A DNA stretch of 50,756 nt. Source: Acidimicrobiaceae bacterium. Lineage in GTDB: Bacteria > Actinomycetota > Acidimicrobiia > Acidimicrobiales > Poriferisodalaceae. Positions 15,281 to 23,295 of this stretch are shown piece by piece. The DNA is taken from the NCBI GenBank assembly GCA_026713105.1, contig JAPOPC010000010.1:1-50756 (forward strand), written 5' to 3'. Every line of letters starts with the position of its first letter. Position 1 is the first letter of the stretch. The position numbers were made by a program, and so were the translations under genes. Under the pieces are notes generated by a model. The model was not told the origin of the DNA and searched no databases. It saw only the letters and a list, made by a program, of their open reading frames with translations.

Positions 15281-16617
15281 CCGACCCAGCTGACGGCCAG
15301 CACGAGCGCCGCGGCGCCGGCGAGGTCGACCGTGCTGTTGACGAGCGGGATGCCATAGGTGTCTGGGTCGACGCCGATACGAGTGGCAACAACCGTGCCG
15401 TAATAGGCGATGACCCCGGCCAGCGCCGTGGCGATCATGCCGCCGATGAGCGAGATGGCCACGAGCCGAGCCACACCCGGTGTCGACATCGAGAACACGG
15501 TTGCTGCTGCGCTGGCGAGCACGCCGTTCAGCACAAACACCGGCACGGTCAGGGTGAAGGCAAACAGAATGTCGAGCCGAGCGCCGCGTTGAGGCAGCGC
15601 CCGGGGCTCGATGACGCCGAGATGCAGCTTGGTCGACAGCCGGCTCGACAAGATGCCCCCGATGGCACCCGCGGCTGCCAGACACGCGGGCACCAAGATG
15701 AGCACCGCCCGCTTGTCGATGAAGTCATCGAGACGGTGTTCGATCACCACGCCGGCCACGATGAGCACGAGGCCGCCGACGCACAGCACCGGAATGGACT
15801 CGCGCAGGATCTGCCAGAGCTGTTCCAGTCCCGAACGCCACGCCCAAGCCATCGCAGCAGCGGCCCCGATGACGCTGACGATCGCGATAAGCGGCGTGAG
15901 AGCGGTGATGCCGACGAGGTAACTGGCCAGGAACAGCGCTGGAAGCGTCACGACGTCGCCCATCGCGGAAATGAGGGGCGCGCTGACATTGTCCAGGTCC
16001 CAGCCTCGCCGTGTGGAACTCGCTGCGAGCCCAAGTGTGACGACGAGCACGACGATGGAGGCCAGTTGCGCGCCGACGACGGAGACCACGATGAGATCGG
16101 TGACACCGATGATGTCCGAGAGCCCGAACACCGGAGCCAGCACCTTGGCCATCACGCCGAGCGCCACCGCCGTCACGAGTGTCAGCACGGCTGCGGCGAT
16201 TACGTTCTGACCGACGATCGTGTCGCTGCGAGCCGTCGCGCGGAACGTCCCTGCGTGAATGGTCGTGGCGAGACGGCTGCCGAGCGCGCCGAAGATGTCG
16301 CCCCGCATGCCGATCGCAGCGGGAACCAGCACGAGCAGGCCCGGCAGGCGCTCGAGCGTCCCGGTGACCGCGGCCAGCAGCACACCTGCCGCTGTGGCGG
16401 TCAAGCTGCTGACCGCGAGCGCCGTGAGGCTCTGGCGGGCGCCGGTGATGTCGGGGCCGAGCAAGCCGCGCAAGAAGCCGAACGGGTGCAGCCTGGCCAC
16501 CGGACGGAGTAATGCGCGGCCAGCAGGCCGCCCGCGGGCGGCCCCTGCGAGGGCGCGCCAGGTCTGCGTGCCGGTGCGCCTCAGGGCGCGGCGCGGCGCA
16601 GACTCGCCCTCTGCCAT
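15271..16617 (-). CDS. SLC41/MgtE-type divalent cation transporter (two MgtE membrane domains)
   Basis: About 448 residues, almost entirely hydrophobic, with two copies of the MgtE integral membrane domain (PF01769). Copy one has LVPAAIGMRGDIFGALGSRL and GWDLDNVSAPLISAMGDVVTLP; copy two has LVPACLAAAGAIGGILSSRLSTKLHLG and DPDTYGIPLVNSTVDLAGAA. The acidic residues in those motifs match the Mg2+ path of MgtE. It lacks the cytoplasmic N and CBS domains of bacterial MgtE, like eukaryotic SLC41. The regulatory role is probably taken by the downstream PhoU/RCK_C protein. I chose ATG 16617; a TTG at 16623 is possible. I see no M-box-like leader in the 81 bases upstream. Confidence 0.88.
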   Translation of the reverse strand: MAEGESAPRRALRRTGTQTWRALAGAARGRPAGRALLRPVARLHPFGFLRGLLGPDITGARQSLTALAVSSLTATAAGVLLAAVTGTLERLPGLLVLVPAAIGMRGDIFGALGSRLATTIHAGTFRATARSDTIVGQNVIAAAVLTLVTAVALGVMAKVLAPVFGLSDIIGVTDLIVVSVVGAQLASIVVLVVTLGLAASSTRRGWDLDNVSAPLISAMGDVVTLPALFLASYLVGITALTPLIAIVSVIGAAAAMAWAWRSGLEQLWQILRESIPVLCVGGLVLIVAGVVIEHRLDDFIDKRAVLILVPACLAAAGAIGGILSSRLSTKLHLGVIEPRALPQRGARLDILFAFTLTVPVFVLNGVLASAAATVFSMSTPGVARLVAISLIGGMIATALAGVIAYYGTVVATRIGVDPDTYGIPLVNSTVDLAGAAALVLAVSWVGLS

Positions 16618-16698
16618 AGGCAAAGAGTGGCAGCCCCGCTCGTGGTCGCGCGCGTTGGTGCGCCCGCTACGGCATCTGTGCCTTGCGGCTCAAACCCG

Positions 16699-17391
16699 CT
16701 AGGAGGGGGGTTCGAGCAGAAGGGTGAACAATGCGGCGAGTTCCGGCGGGCCGCCGGGAATGTTGCCGGCGAACCGCAGGACCACCTCGTTGTTTGCATC
16801 GACGGCAACGAGGTACGGCACCGACTGAAGACCGAATGCATCGACGACTGACAGCGCCGGCGTGTCGGCAACGACGGGATGCTGCCAGCCTTTGTCTCGC
16901 AGCCACTTCTCCGGCGGATGGTTGCCGCGGGTGGGATCTTCGAGCACCGAGACGGCGTAGAAGTCGACGCCGGCGGGCAGCTCATCGGATTCCAGCCACT
17001 CGGTGAGATCGTCCACCTCGGCTTGGCAGTGCGGGCACCAGTGGGCATAGAAGGCCACGACCATCGGCCGTCCTTGACTCTCGATGCGCACAGATTCGCC
17101 GGTGAGCAGGTCTGGGCCGACCACCACCGGCGGCGTTCGCCCGACGGCAGGGTCGTCTTCCAGTTGCTCGAACTGCGGCAGCGCTGTGCCGAACACCTCC
17201 GTCTGGCCCGGCGGCGCGTCTGAAGCGGGCGTGGCCCCCGCCGAAGCAGCCGGCGCGTCAGCGGGTGCGGTGACCACGGGCGCGTCAGCGGATTCGGTGC
17301 CGGCTGGCGCAGTGGTGGTCGGTGTTGTCACATCGCCGCCACAAGCGGCGACGAGAACCGATGCACACAGGACAATGGCCGCTCGCCGCAC
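16699..17391 (-). CDS. TlpA-like thioredoxin-fold lipoprotein
   Basis: About 230 residues. A lipoprotein signal (VLCASVLVAACGG, lipobox Cys17) and a Thr/Ala/Pro-rich linker precede a TlpA/ResA-type thioredoxin domain with active site WCPHC (about 118-122) after VVAFYAHW, and the cis-Pro loop SVPYLVAVD. It probably acts as an extracytoplasmic thiol-disulfide oxidoreductase. GTG 17391 is chosen since it starts right before the signal peptide and follows TAGCCT by 8 nt. The frame is open to a TTG at 17445, which would overlap nagB. It is downstream of the amino-sugar operon on the same strand, but nothing ties it functionally to that operon. Confidence 0.82.
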   Translation of the reverse strand: MRRAAIVLCASVLVAACGGDVTTPTTTAPAGTESADAPVVTAPADAPAASAGATPASDAPPGQTEVFGTALPQFEQLEDDPAVGRTPPVVVGPDLLTGESVRIESQGRPMVVAFYAHWCPHCQAEVDDLTEWLESDELPAGVDFYAVSVLEDPTRGNHPPEKWLRDKGWQHPVVADTPALSVVDAFGLQSVPYLVAVDANNEVVLRFAGNIPGGPPELAALFTLLLEPPS

Positions 17392-17429
17392 AACGGCCAA
17401 GGCTAGACACCGCGCGGGATTTCGGTTTC

Positions 17430-18185
17430 TCAGGCTGGGCGGCAAGGCTGACTGGGCTCATCTGCCAAGAGTGCTGCGGCTGGAGGATCCACGACGACGG
17501 TGACGTCGGGATGCAGTTGCAGCGCCGAGGCAGGCACTGATCTGGTTACCGGTTCCTCGAGAGCCCGGGCGACCGGGCGGGCTTTTGGTTGTCCGCATGC
17601 GACCAGGAGCAGCTTGCGGGCCAAGAGGATCGTGGCGATTCCCTGTGTGATCGCCGCTCTTGGCGGGCAGGTGCCGTCGGGGAAGGCGCGGGCGTTGTCG
17701 CTGCGGGTCTGCTCGTTGAGCTGGACCACGCGCGTGCTGCTGGCGAGAGACGAACCTGGTTCGTTGAAGGCGATGTGACCGTTGGTTCCGATGCCGAGCA
17801 GTTGGAGCCCGATGCGGGCGGCGCGTACCCGTCGTTCGTAGTCGGCGCACTCGGCGTACAGGTCCGGGTTGTGCGGGTTGGGCCCGTGCATGGCGCCCGG
17901 CGAGAGATCGGTGGGCTGGACAAGCAGCCGGTTGACGGTGCTGGCGAATGAGCAGGGATCGTCGGGTTCGAGGCCGACGTACTCGTCGAGCAGATACACC
18001 TCGGTATGAGCCAAGCTCAGTGCCCCCCGCTGACAGCGTCCGGCGATCTCGGCGAGAGGTCCTTCCATGGTTTCGCCGGTGGCGATGCCCAGCGCTGTCG
18101 CTACGGCGCTGTTGACGAATCGTTCGACGATGTCCGCCGCGTGCTGCGCCGCCGCAGCCCGGTCGGGGGCCACGACGATTCTCAT
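17430..18185 (-). CDS. nagB: Glucosamine-6-phosphate deaminase
   Basis: 251 residues. It converts glucosamine-6-phosphate to fructose-6-phosphate and ammonia in the cytoplasm, the entry of amino sugars to glycolysis. Family motifs are clear: catalytic LLDEYVGL, and GIGTNGHIAFNEPGS with the catalytic His. CSFASTVNRLL and the closing DVTVVVDPPAAALL also fit. The ATG overlaps the stop of the sugar kinase by 4 bases. It is the last gene of an operon that starts at the ROK regulator (25772), so expression is probably controlled by that regulator. The allosteric C-terminal elements of E. coli NagB are reduced, as in other short bacterial forms. Confidence 0.93.
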   Translation of the reverse strand: MRIVVAPDRAAAAQHAADIVERFVNSAVATALGIATGETMEGPLAEIAGRCQRGALSLAHTEVYLLDEYVGLEPDDPCSFASTVNRLLVQPTDLSPGAMHGPNPHNPDLYAECADYERRVRAARIGLQLLGIGTNGHIAFNEPGSSLASSTRVVQLNEQTRSDNARAFPDGTCPPRAAITQGIATILLARKLLLVACGQPKARPVARALEEPVTRSVPASALQLHPDVTVVVDPPAAALLADEPSQPCRPA

Positions 18186-19012
18186 CGCCGATCCGATGGC
18201 CTACCCGACAAGCCAGACCGTTCGACGGCTGCTGCGGCACCGACGATTCCGGCATGCATGCCGAGGTGCGCAATGTCCACCGGCTTGGACAACTTCAGCC
18301 GAGACGAATACTTCTCGAAGCTCTCGCTGAGCCCACCTCCGAGAACCCACCGACCCGGGTTGAGCATTGCTTCGAGCTGATCGAAGTACGGCTGGGCGCG
18401 TTCGGCCCACCCCGCAGGCGTGAGCTCGTCGTCGGAGATGGCACGTCCCGACGCGACATCTTCGAACCGGACGGCGTCGACCGCGAGTCCGCCCAGTTCG
18501 GAGTTGGCGATGAGGTTGCCGTCGTGGAGCAGGGCGCTTCCGATGCCGGTGCCGAACGTGAGCACGACGGTGAGACCGTTGTCGGGTCTGTCGGATTGTC
18601 CGTAAGTGAGTTCGGCGAGTCCGGCGGCGTCTGCATCATTGATGAGCACGATTTCCGCGTCGCCTGGCGTCCGGAGCCGATCCAGTGCGCCCTCACGCTC
18701 CCACGCACTGGAGAGGTTCGGTGCGTGGCGCAGACACGATCCGACGATCACGCCCGGCAGTGCGACTCCGACTGGCTCTGTCCAGTGCTCTGCCGCAGCC
18801 ATCTGCCGGACGAGTGCCGATACTTGTTCTGGTGTCGCCGTGCCAGGTGTCTGCGCGCTGTGGATCGGCCCCGCGAGCTGGCCGGTGCGCAGGTCGACGA
18901 TGGCTCCCTTGATGCTGGTGCCACCGACGTCAATGCCGAGTTGCGCGGCCAGGCCGTCGCGATCGGCGGGTGGCGAGTCGTTGAGAGGGTCGGCAGCGGC
19001 GATGGTGCTCAT
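18182..19012 (-). CDS. ppgK: PpgK-like ROK sugar kinase
   Basis: 276 residues, ROK superfamily, closest to actinobacterial polyphosphate glucokinase. The phosphate-binding loop LGIDVGGTSIKGAIVD is at 25-40, the catalytic Asp in INDADAAGLAE, and LTFGTGIGSALLHDG, NSELGG and VLGGGLSESFEKY follow the PpgK pattern. The classical ROK zinc CxCxxxGC motif is absent, as in PpgK. The substrate may be glucose or an amino sugar given the neighbouring nagB; polyphosphate versus ATP use cannot be read here. ATG 19012 overlaps the ATPase stop by 4 bases. The frame extends upstream to 19630, but that part is the shadow of the ABC ATPase gene. Confidence 0.85.
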   Translation of the reverse strand: MSTIAAADPLNDSPPADRDGLAAQLGIDVGGTSIKGAIVDLRTGQLAGPIHSAQTPGTATPEQVSALVRQMAAAEHWTEPVGVALPGVIVGSCLRHAPNLSSAWEREGALDRLRTPGDAEIVLINDADAAGLAELTYGQSDRPDNGLTVVLTFGTGIGSALLHDGNLIANSELGGLAVDAVRFEDVASGRAISDDELTPAGWAERAQPYFDQLEAMLNPGRWVLGGGLSESFEKYSSRLKLSKPVDIAHLGMHAGIVGAAAAVERSGLSGRPSDRR

Positions 19013-19788
19013 CGGAAGACCTGCTGGGTCTTGGCGCCGGTGATGTAGGCGACGAGGTCGTCCTTGGTGACGTCGGCGACGGCGACCTCGGCGGTCTTGC
19101 GCCCTTGGCGCAGCACGACCGCCCGGTCGCAGACGTCGCTGACCCGATCCATGTTGTGGGTGATGAGCAGCACCGCCGCTCCGCCGTCGCGCAGGTTCCG
19201 TATCAGGTCGAGCACTCGGGCCGCCTGTTCCACCCCAAGGGCTGCTGCGGGCTCGTCGAGCATGACGATCTGGCGGCCCCAGGCGGTGGCTCGTCCGATG
19301 GCGACAGCTTGGCGTTGGCCGCCTGACAGCGCGCCCATGGAATGTCGCAGCGACGGAATGCGAATGCCGAGCCGTTCGAGTATGTGCTCGGTCTCGCTTC
19401 GCATGCGCTTCTTGTCGAGCACGCCGAGCCACGCGCCGATTGGCCCCCCACGGGTGTGCTCCCGGTTGAGGAAGAGGTTCTCTGCGACGTCGAGCGTGTC
19501 GATGACGGCCAGCGTCTGATGGACGGTTTCGATGCCCAGCGCTCGGGCTGCGTCGGGGGTGGTGATCGACGTCTCGGCGCCGTCGACCCTCATCATTCCC
19601 GCATCGGGCGCGTACACCCCGGCGACGCATTTCACGAGCGTCGACTTGCCCGCGCCGTTATCGCCCAGCAGGGCTGTGACCTCGCCGTAGCGGAGCACGA
19701 GATCTACGTGGTCCAGGGCCTGCACCGCCCGGAAGGATTTGCACAGGCCCTCCACCTCGAGGGCGGTGACCGTTGCTCCGGCGTTCAT
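19009..19788 (-). CDS. Sugar-type ABC transporter ATP-binding protein
   Basis: 259 residues, a single ATPase domain of the FrcA/RbsA carbohydrate-uptake type rather than the usual double RbsA. Walker A LLGDNGAGKSTLVK (41-54), the Q-loop region TVHQTLAV, signature LSGGQRQAVAIGRA, Walker B IVMLDEPAAALG and the H-loop LLITHNMDRV are all present. It energises the permease at 20995-21966. ATG 19788 overlaps the stop of the YhfX-like gene by 4 bases; the frame is open to 19845 but the overlap and MNAGATVTALEVEGL favour the internal start. A homodimer of this subunit is expected. Confidence 0.93.
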   Translation of the reverse strand: MNAGATVTALEVEGLCKSFRAVQALDHVDLVLRYGEVTALLGDNGAGKSTLVKCVAGVYAPDAGMMRVDGAETSITTPDAARALGIETVHQTLAVIDTLDVAENLFLNREHTRGGPIGAWLGVLDKKRMRSETEHILERLGIRIPSLRHSMGALSGGQRQAVAIGRATAWGRQIVMLDEPAAALGVEQAARVLDLIRNLRDGGAAVLLITHNMDRVSDVCDRAVVLRQGRKTAEVAVADVTKDDLVAYITGAKTQQVFR

Positions 19789-20993
19789 GCCGGCTCCTCG
19801 AACTGGACCGGGTCGCCGAAGCCATTCCAGACGCCGGCGACGCAAGGCTTGCCCTGGGCAACACCGGCGACGCAGGCGACGAACGCACGGGTGACGAAGG
19901 CCTGCACCCTAAAACCGAAGATGACCGTCGAGCCTTCCTTGAAGGTGCGCTCGACCGCGGGGACCAGCTTGGCGTAGTAGTCGATCGCAGCCGGGCTGGG
20001 CATCTCGACGGGCACGGGCGGCGTCGCGATCTCCGAAGGATCGTCGGCCACGACAGCGCGGACCTGGTAGTCCCCGAACACCGGGTCGATGTACAGGCCG
20101 CCGCCGAAGCACAGCGGAACTCCGTGGTGCAGGTGGGCGATCTCGCTGAGGTAGAGCACTGCGGGCAGCTCGGGGAGTTCGCGCACCGCATGCAGCGGTG
20201 TGGTGCCGCTGAGGCCGTGACCCGGCTCCACCTGGGTCGCACCGGCCTCGGCCAGCAACCGCAGCACCTCGGTTGAGGTGGTGCCGGGGGCGTTGAGCTG
20301 CAGCTGGCTTGGGGCCCCATGGTGGCGATGGGCGACGGCGGCGGCCCGAGCAAGGGTGCTCATGTTCGGGGTGATGCGAGCGCTCTGAGACGACCCGTCG
20401 TACAGCAGCGCAGGGAAGGTGGTGAGCCCGGCGAAGGTCGCGCCGTCAAGCGAGGCGATGTGGTCGATCATGGCCGGCAGGTCGCTCAGCGGAATCCCTC
20501 CCTCGTGACCTGCGTAGAACTCGTCGCCATCGTCGAAGACGCGCACCAGCAGCGGCTGCGAGCGGCCGCTGCTGCGAGCGGCCGCGGCCGCTTCGTCCGC
20601 TTTGTTGCGCGAGAACACCGTCCAGTAGTCGGGCGCCAAGCCGGCCGCCTCGCCAGCCTCCCCGCGAGGCACCTGCACGAGGTGGCCGAGATGACCGAGG
20701 CTGTGGCCGCTGCGCACAATCGGACGCGCACACGCCATGTCCACCGCGACGAACCCGTCGGCGCCCCCTGCCGCGATCGCGTCGAGTGCTGCGGGTGCGC
20801 GACCGATCTGTTTGGTCATCGCGTACACGGTGAGGTCCAGATCTCGGGCACGGCTGCACAAACCGGCTGTGTTGGCTTCGATCGCGTCGAGGTCGAGCAC
20901 GTAGCTGTTGGCAGGGATCACGCCGGCTTGGTGCAGCTCGACGGCAGCGCGCACGAATCCGGGGTTGCGCTGCAGGAGCGTGCGCAGGAACAC
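19785..20993 (-). CDS. YhfX-like PLP-dependent enzyme (alanine-racemase fold)
   Basis: 402 residues resembling E. coli YhfX, an uncharacterised fold-type III PLP enzyme. The start (FLRTLLQRNPGFVRAAVEL), the PLP-lysine segment YAMTKQIGRAP, and VDMACARPIVRSG...GHLGHLVQVP match that family. YhfX function is unsettled; an amino-acid racemase, aldolase or lyase acting on a D-amino acid or conjugate is plausible. Start is GTG 20993 with AAGGAGG 7 nt upstream, one base after the permease stop. Its position inside an ABC transporter operon with nagB and an M20 hydrolase suggests the transported compound contains an amino-acid or amino-alcohol part. Confidence 0.8.
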   Translation of the reverse strand: MFLRTLLQRNPGFVRAAVELHQAGVIPANSYVLDLDAIEANTAGLCSRARDLDLTVYAMTKQIGRAPAALDAIAAGGADGFVAVDMACARPIVRSGHSLGHLGHLVQVPRGEAGEAAGLAPDYWTVFSRNKADEAAAAARSSGRSQPLLVRVFDDGDEFYAGHEGGIPLSDLPAMIDHIASLDGATFAGLTTFPALLYDGSSQSARITPNMSTLARAAAVAHRHHGAPSQLQLNAPGTTSTEVLRLLAEAGATQVEPGHGLSGTTPLHAVRELPELPAVLYLSEIAHLHHGVPLCFGGGLYIDPVFGDYQVRAVVADDPSEIATPPVPVEMPSPAAIDYYAKLVPAVERTFKEGSTVIFGFRVQAFVTRAFVACVAGVAQGKPCVAGVWNGFGDPVQFEEPA

Positions 20994-20994
20994 C

Positions 20995-21966
20995 TCAGGC
21001 CTCCTTGTGCTCTCGCATGCTCAGCGCAACGGCGAGGATGATGATCACCCCACGGGCGATGAGCTGATCAGCGACGCGCAAACCCATCAGGATCAGGCCG
21101 TTGTTGAGCATCGCCATGACGATCGATCCAGCGATGGCGCCTGCGACCGAGGCGCGCCCGCCGAAGAGGTTGGTACCACCGATGACGACCGCGGCGATCA
21201 CCGTCAGCAGCAGGTTCTCGCCGAGGTCATGGCGGCCGATAGCGAGCCGCCCGGCCAGCAGCATCCCCGCGAGCGAGGCAGCCGAGGCGCTGGCGATGAG
21301 CGCGGTGATGCGGACCCGATCCGTCTTGATCCCCAACGCCCCAGCGGCGGAACGATCTGCGCCGACGGCGAGCACATGTCGGCCCCAGCGCAAGTGGTGC
21401 AGCACCAGATGGCCGACGACACCGACGATGACGGTCCAGATCAGCAGCGACGAGATCGGTCCCAGCGATCCGGCGCCGAACACATTCAGGTAAGCGGCGT
21501 TGCGGATCGGCAGCGACTGCAGGTTGTTGAGATTGCGGGCGATGCCGCTGACAATGCCGAGCGTCCCCAGCGTGACCAGAAACGACGGGATGCGAACCTT
21601 GACGGCGATCAGGCCGTTGACGGCCCCGATCCCGACGCCAATCGCCAACGTGATCGCGACACCGGCCGCGAACCCGAAGCTGCCGACAGCGTCAGCCACC
21701 ACTAGCGACGACAGCGCCGCAACCGAGCCGATGGACAGATCGATCTCGGCTGCGCCGAGCGCGAACGCCATTCCGACCGCCATCACAGCGATCGGCGCCG
21801 CCTGACGGCCGATGTTCAACAGATTCGAGACGGTGACAAACCCGTCGTCACGCAGCACGACAGCGAACAGGACGAAGATGAGGCCCGCGGCGGCATAGAC
21901 CACATACTGGCGAGGCGCGGCGAAATGCCTGCGCTGGGCGAACCGTCTGATCGAAGATTCAGTCAA
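20995..21966 (-). CDS. Sugar-type ABC transporter permease (RbsC-like)
   Basis: 323 residues, about ten membrane segments, BPD_transp_2 family. GMAFALGAAEIDLSIGSVAALSSL and LFGGRASVAGAIAG are typical of RbsC/XylH permeases. The apparent start is TTG 21966; it overlaps by 4 bases (TTGA) the stop of an eight-codon ORF beginning at ATG 21990, so translation may be coupled to that mini-ORF. A strong hairpin at 22008-22046 separates it from the binding-protein gene. It works with the ATPase (19009-19788) and lipoprotein (22067-23275). Confidence 0.92.
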   Translation of the reverse strand: MTESSIRRFAQRRHFAAPRQYVVYAAAGLIFVLFAVVLRDDGFVTVSNLLNIGRQAAPIAVMAVGMAFALGAAEIDLSIGSVAALSSLVVADAVGSFGFAAGVAITLAIGVGIGAVNGLIAVKVRIPSFLVTLGTLGIVSGIARNLNNLQSLPIRNAAYLNVFGAGSLGPISSLLIWTVIVGVVGHLVLHHLRWGRHVLAVGADRSAAGALGIKTDRVRITALIASASAASLAGMLLAGRLAIGRHDLGENLLLTVIAAVVIGGTNLFGGRASVAGAIAGSIVMAMLNNGLILMGLRVADQLIARGVIIILAVALSMREHKEA

Positions 21967-22007
21967 CTGACCGACCGCAACTCACTCATGTAGACGACGA
22001 TGGAATT

Positions 22008-22046
22008 CTCGTGCCCCGCCGACGAGTCTCGCCGACGGGGCACGAG
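22008..22046 (-). terminator. Stem-loop between binding protein and permease
   Basis: Arms beginning CTCGTGCCCCG and ending CGGGGCACGAG give a stem of about 15 pairs (two G-U type) around a short loop, 20 bases after the stop of the substrate-binding gene. There is no U-tract, so it is more likely a 3' stability or partial-termination element that keeps binding-protein mRNA more abundant than the permease part. That role is known in other ABC operons and inferred here. Confidence 0.65.
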
Positions 22047-22066
22047 CCACGGGGAGGGATTCCTCG

Positions 22067-23275
22067 TCAGCGGTCCAGTGCGTCGAGCACTTCTTGGGGG
22101 GGATCGGCCGCGAGCGATTGCCGGTAGCCCTCCACGATGTTGTCGGCGGTGACACCGATCGCAGGCACCACGACGAACGCCGGTGCCGACTTGCCCAACA
22201 GCCCGTAGGCGCCTTCCAGCGCCATCGTGCGACCGAGGTTGTATGCCTCGTCGGCTGCGATTCCCACGACGTTGCCGCCCTCGACGAGATCGAGGGACAC
22301 GTTGGTGTCGAGGTCCATTGTCACCAGCGCTACATCGGAGGCGCCCGCAGCACGCAGCGCGGCCAGCACCCCGTCGGCTGGGCCGGCCGACCACGGGGCG
22401 TAGATGCCATCCAGATCGGGGTGGCGGGTCAGCATCGCCGTGGCGATCTCCTCAGCGGCGGCCGGGTCGGCGAGCCCCTGCTCCGCGACGATCGTGATCC
22501 CGGGATAGTTGATCTCGATCCAGGACTTGAACGCCTGATCGCGCTGGTTGGTGACGTAGTACGCAGCATCGTGGAAGATGTAGCCCACCTCGCCTTCGCC
22601 GCCGAGGGCTTCGGCGAGCAGGTCTGCCGCAGTGATGCCCATGGCGGCCAAGTCATCAGTCACGATGCCCACGTAGTCCTCGCCGTGCACGTAACCCTGC
22701 GGGATGTTGGACAGGAACACCAGCTGCACCCCCGCCTCCACCGCCGGGCGGAACGCCTCCGCACCCGCATCGGGGCCGATGGCGAGGCTGATGATGACGT
22801 CCGGCTGCTGGGCCATGACCGTTTCGACGTCATTGGCCTGCTGCGCTGCGTCGAAGTTCGCGTTCGTCTCGGCGATCACTTCGATTCCCAGTTCTGCAAA
22901 TGCGTCGCGGGCGCCTTGGCTCACCGCGTCGGTGAACGCGCCGGCCGTGTGCCACAGCAGCGCCGCTGTGTAGCCCCCCTGCTGCACCTCGGCGATCTCG
23001 TCGTCGCTCAGCGTGATCTGGCCCGACGCGATGGCTTCTTCGCCGCCGGGGCCTTGTGTCTTCGGCGGCTCGGGTGCCGGCTCGGGTTCGGGTTCTGGCT
23101 CCGGCTCGGCCTCCGGCTCCGGTTCGGGTTCCGGCGCTGCTGGCGCGGCGGTGGTCGCCGGAGTTGCACCGTCGCCGTCATCGCCGTCATCGCCGCACGA
23201 CGCGGCGAACAGTGTGAATGCCGCTATCAGCGACACCCACAACAGCAGCCGGGGTGTCCGTGTGTTGTTGATCAT
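22067..23275 (-). CDS. Sugar-type ABC transporter substrate-binding lipoprotein
   Basis: 402 residues of the RbsB-like periplasmic-binding family (Peripla_BP_4). Lipobox LFAASCGDD with Cys27, then an Asp/Gly stretch and a long Pro-Glu repeat (residues about 48-72) as spacer to the membrane. The binding domain follows (NANFDAAQQANDVETVMAQQPDVIIS, then IPQGYVHGEDYVGIVTDD, then DLDGIYAPWSAGPADGVLAALRAAG). The ATG at 23275 has GGGAGGGGAC directly upstream, a strong ribosome binding site. First of the transport genes; 20 bases separate it from the M20 hydrolase. Ligand unknown. Confidence 0.92.
   Translation of the reverse strand: MINNTRTPRLLLWVSLIAAFTLFAASCGDDGDDGDGATPATTAAPAAPEPEPEPEAEPEPEPEPEPAPEPPKTQGPGGEEAIASGQITLSDDEIAEVQQGGYTAALLWHTAGAFTDAVSQGARDAFAELGIEVIAETNANFDAAQQANDVETVMAQQPDVIISLAIGPDAGAEAFRPAVEAGVQLVFLSNIPQGYVHGEDYVGIVTDDLAAMGITAADLLAEALGGEGEVGYIFHDAAYYVTNQRDQAFKSWIEINYPGITIVAEQGLADPAAAEEIATAMLTRHPDLDGIYAPWSAGPADGVLAALRAAGASDVALVTMDLDTNVSLDLVEGGNVVGIAADEAYNLGRTMALEGAYGLLGKSAPAFVVVPAIGVTADNIVEGYRQSLAADPPQEVLDALDR
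23065..23135 (-). repeat. Hexamer repeats coding Pro-Glu linker
   Basis: Degenerate tandem ggctcc/ggttcg units encode a (PE)n spacer in the substrate-binding lipoprotein. Probably variable in length between strains. Confidence 0.8.
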
Positions 23276-23295
23276 GTCCCCTCCCAGGGTTGCGT

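Noticed and set aside
16618..16698. Possible Mg2+ riboswitch before the SLC41-like gene
   Set aside because: Only 81 bases, no M-box-like conserved stems that I could identify.
19013..19630. Upstream extension of the kinase frame
   Set aside because: Arg-rich shadow of the ABC ATPase; the kinase start at 19012 overlaps the ATPase stop by 4 bases.
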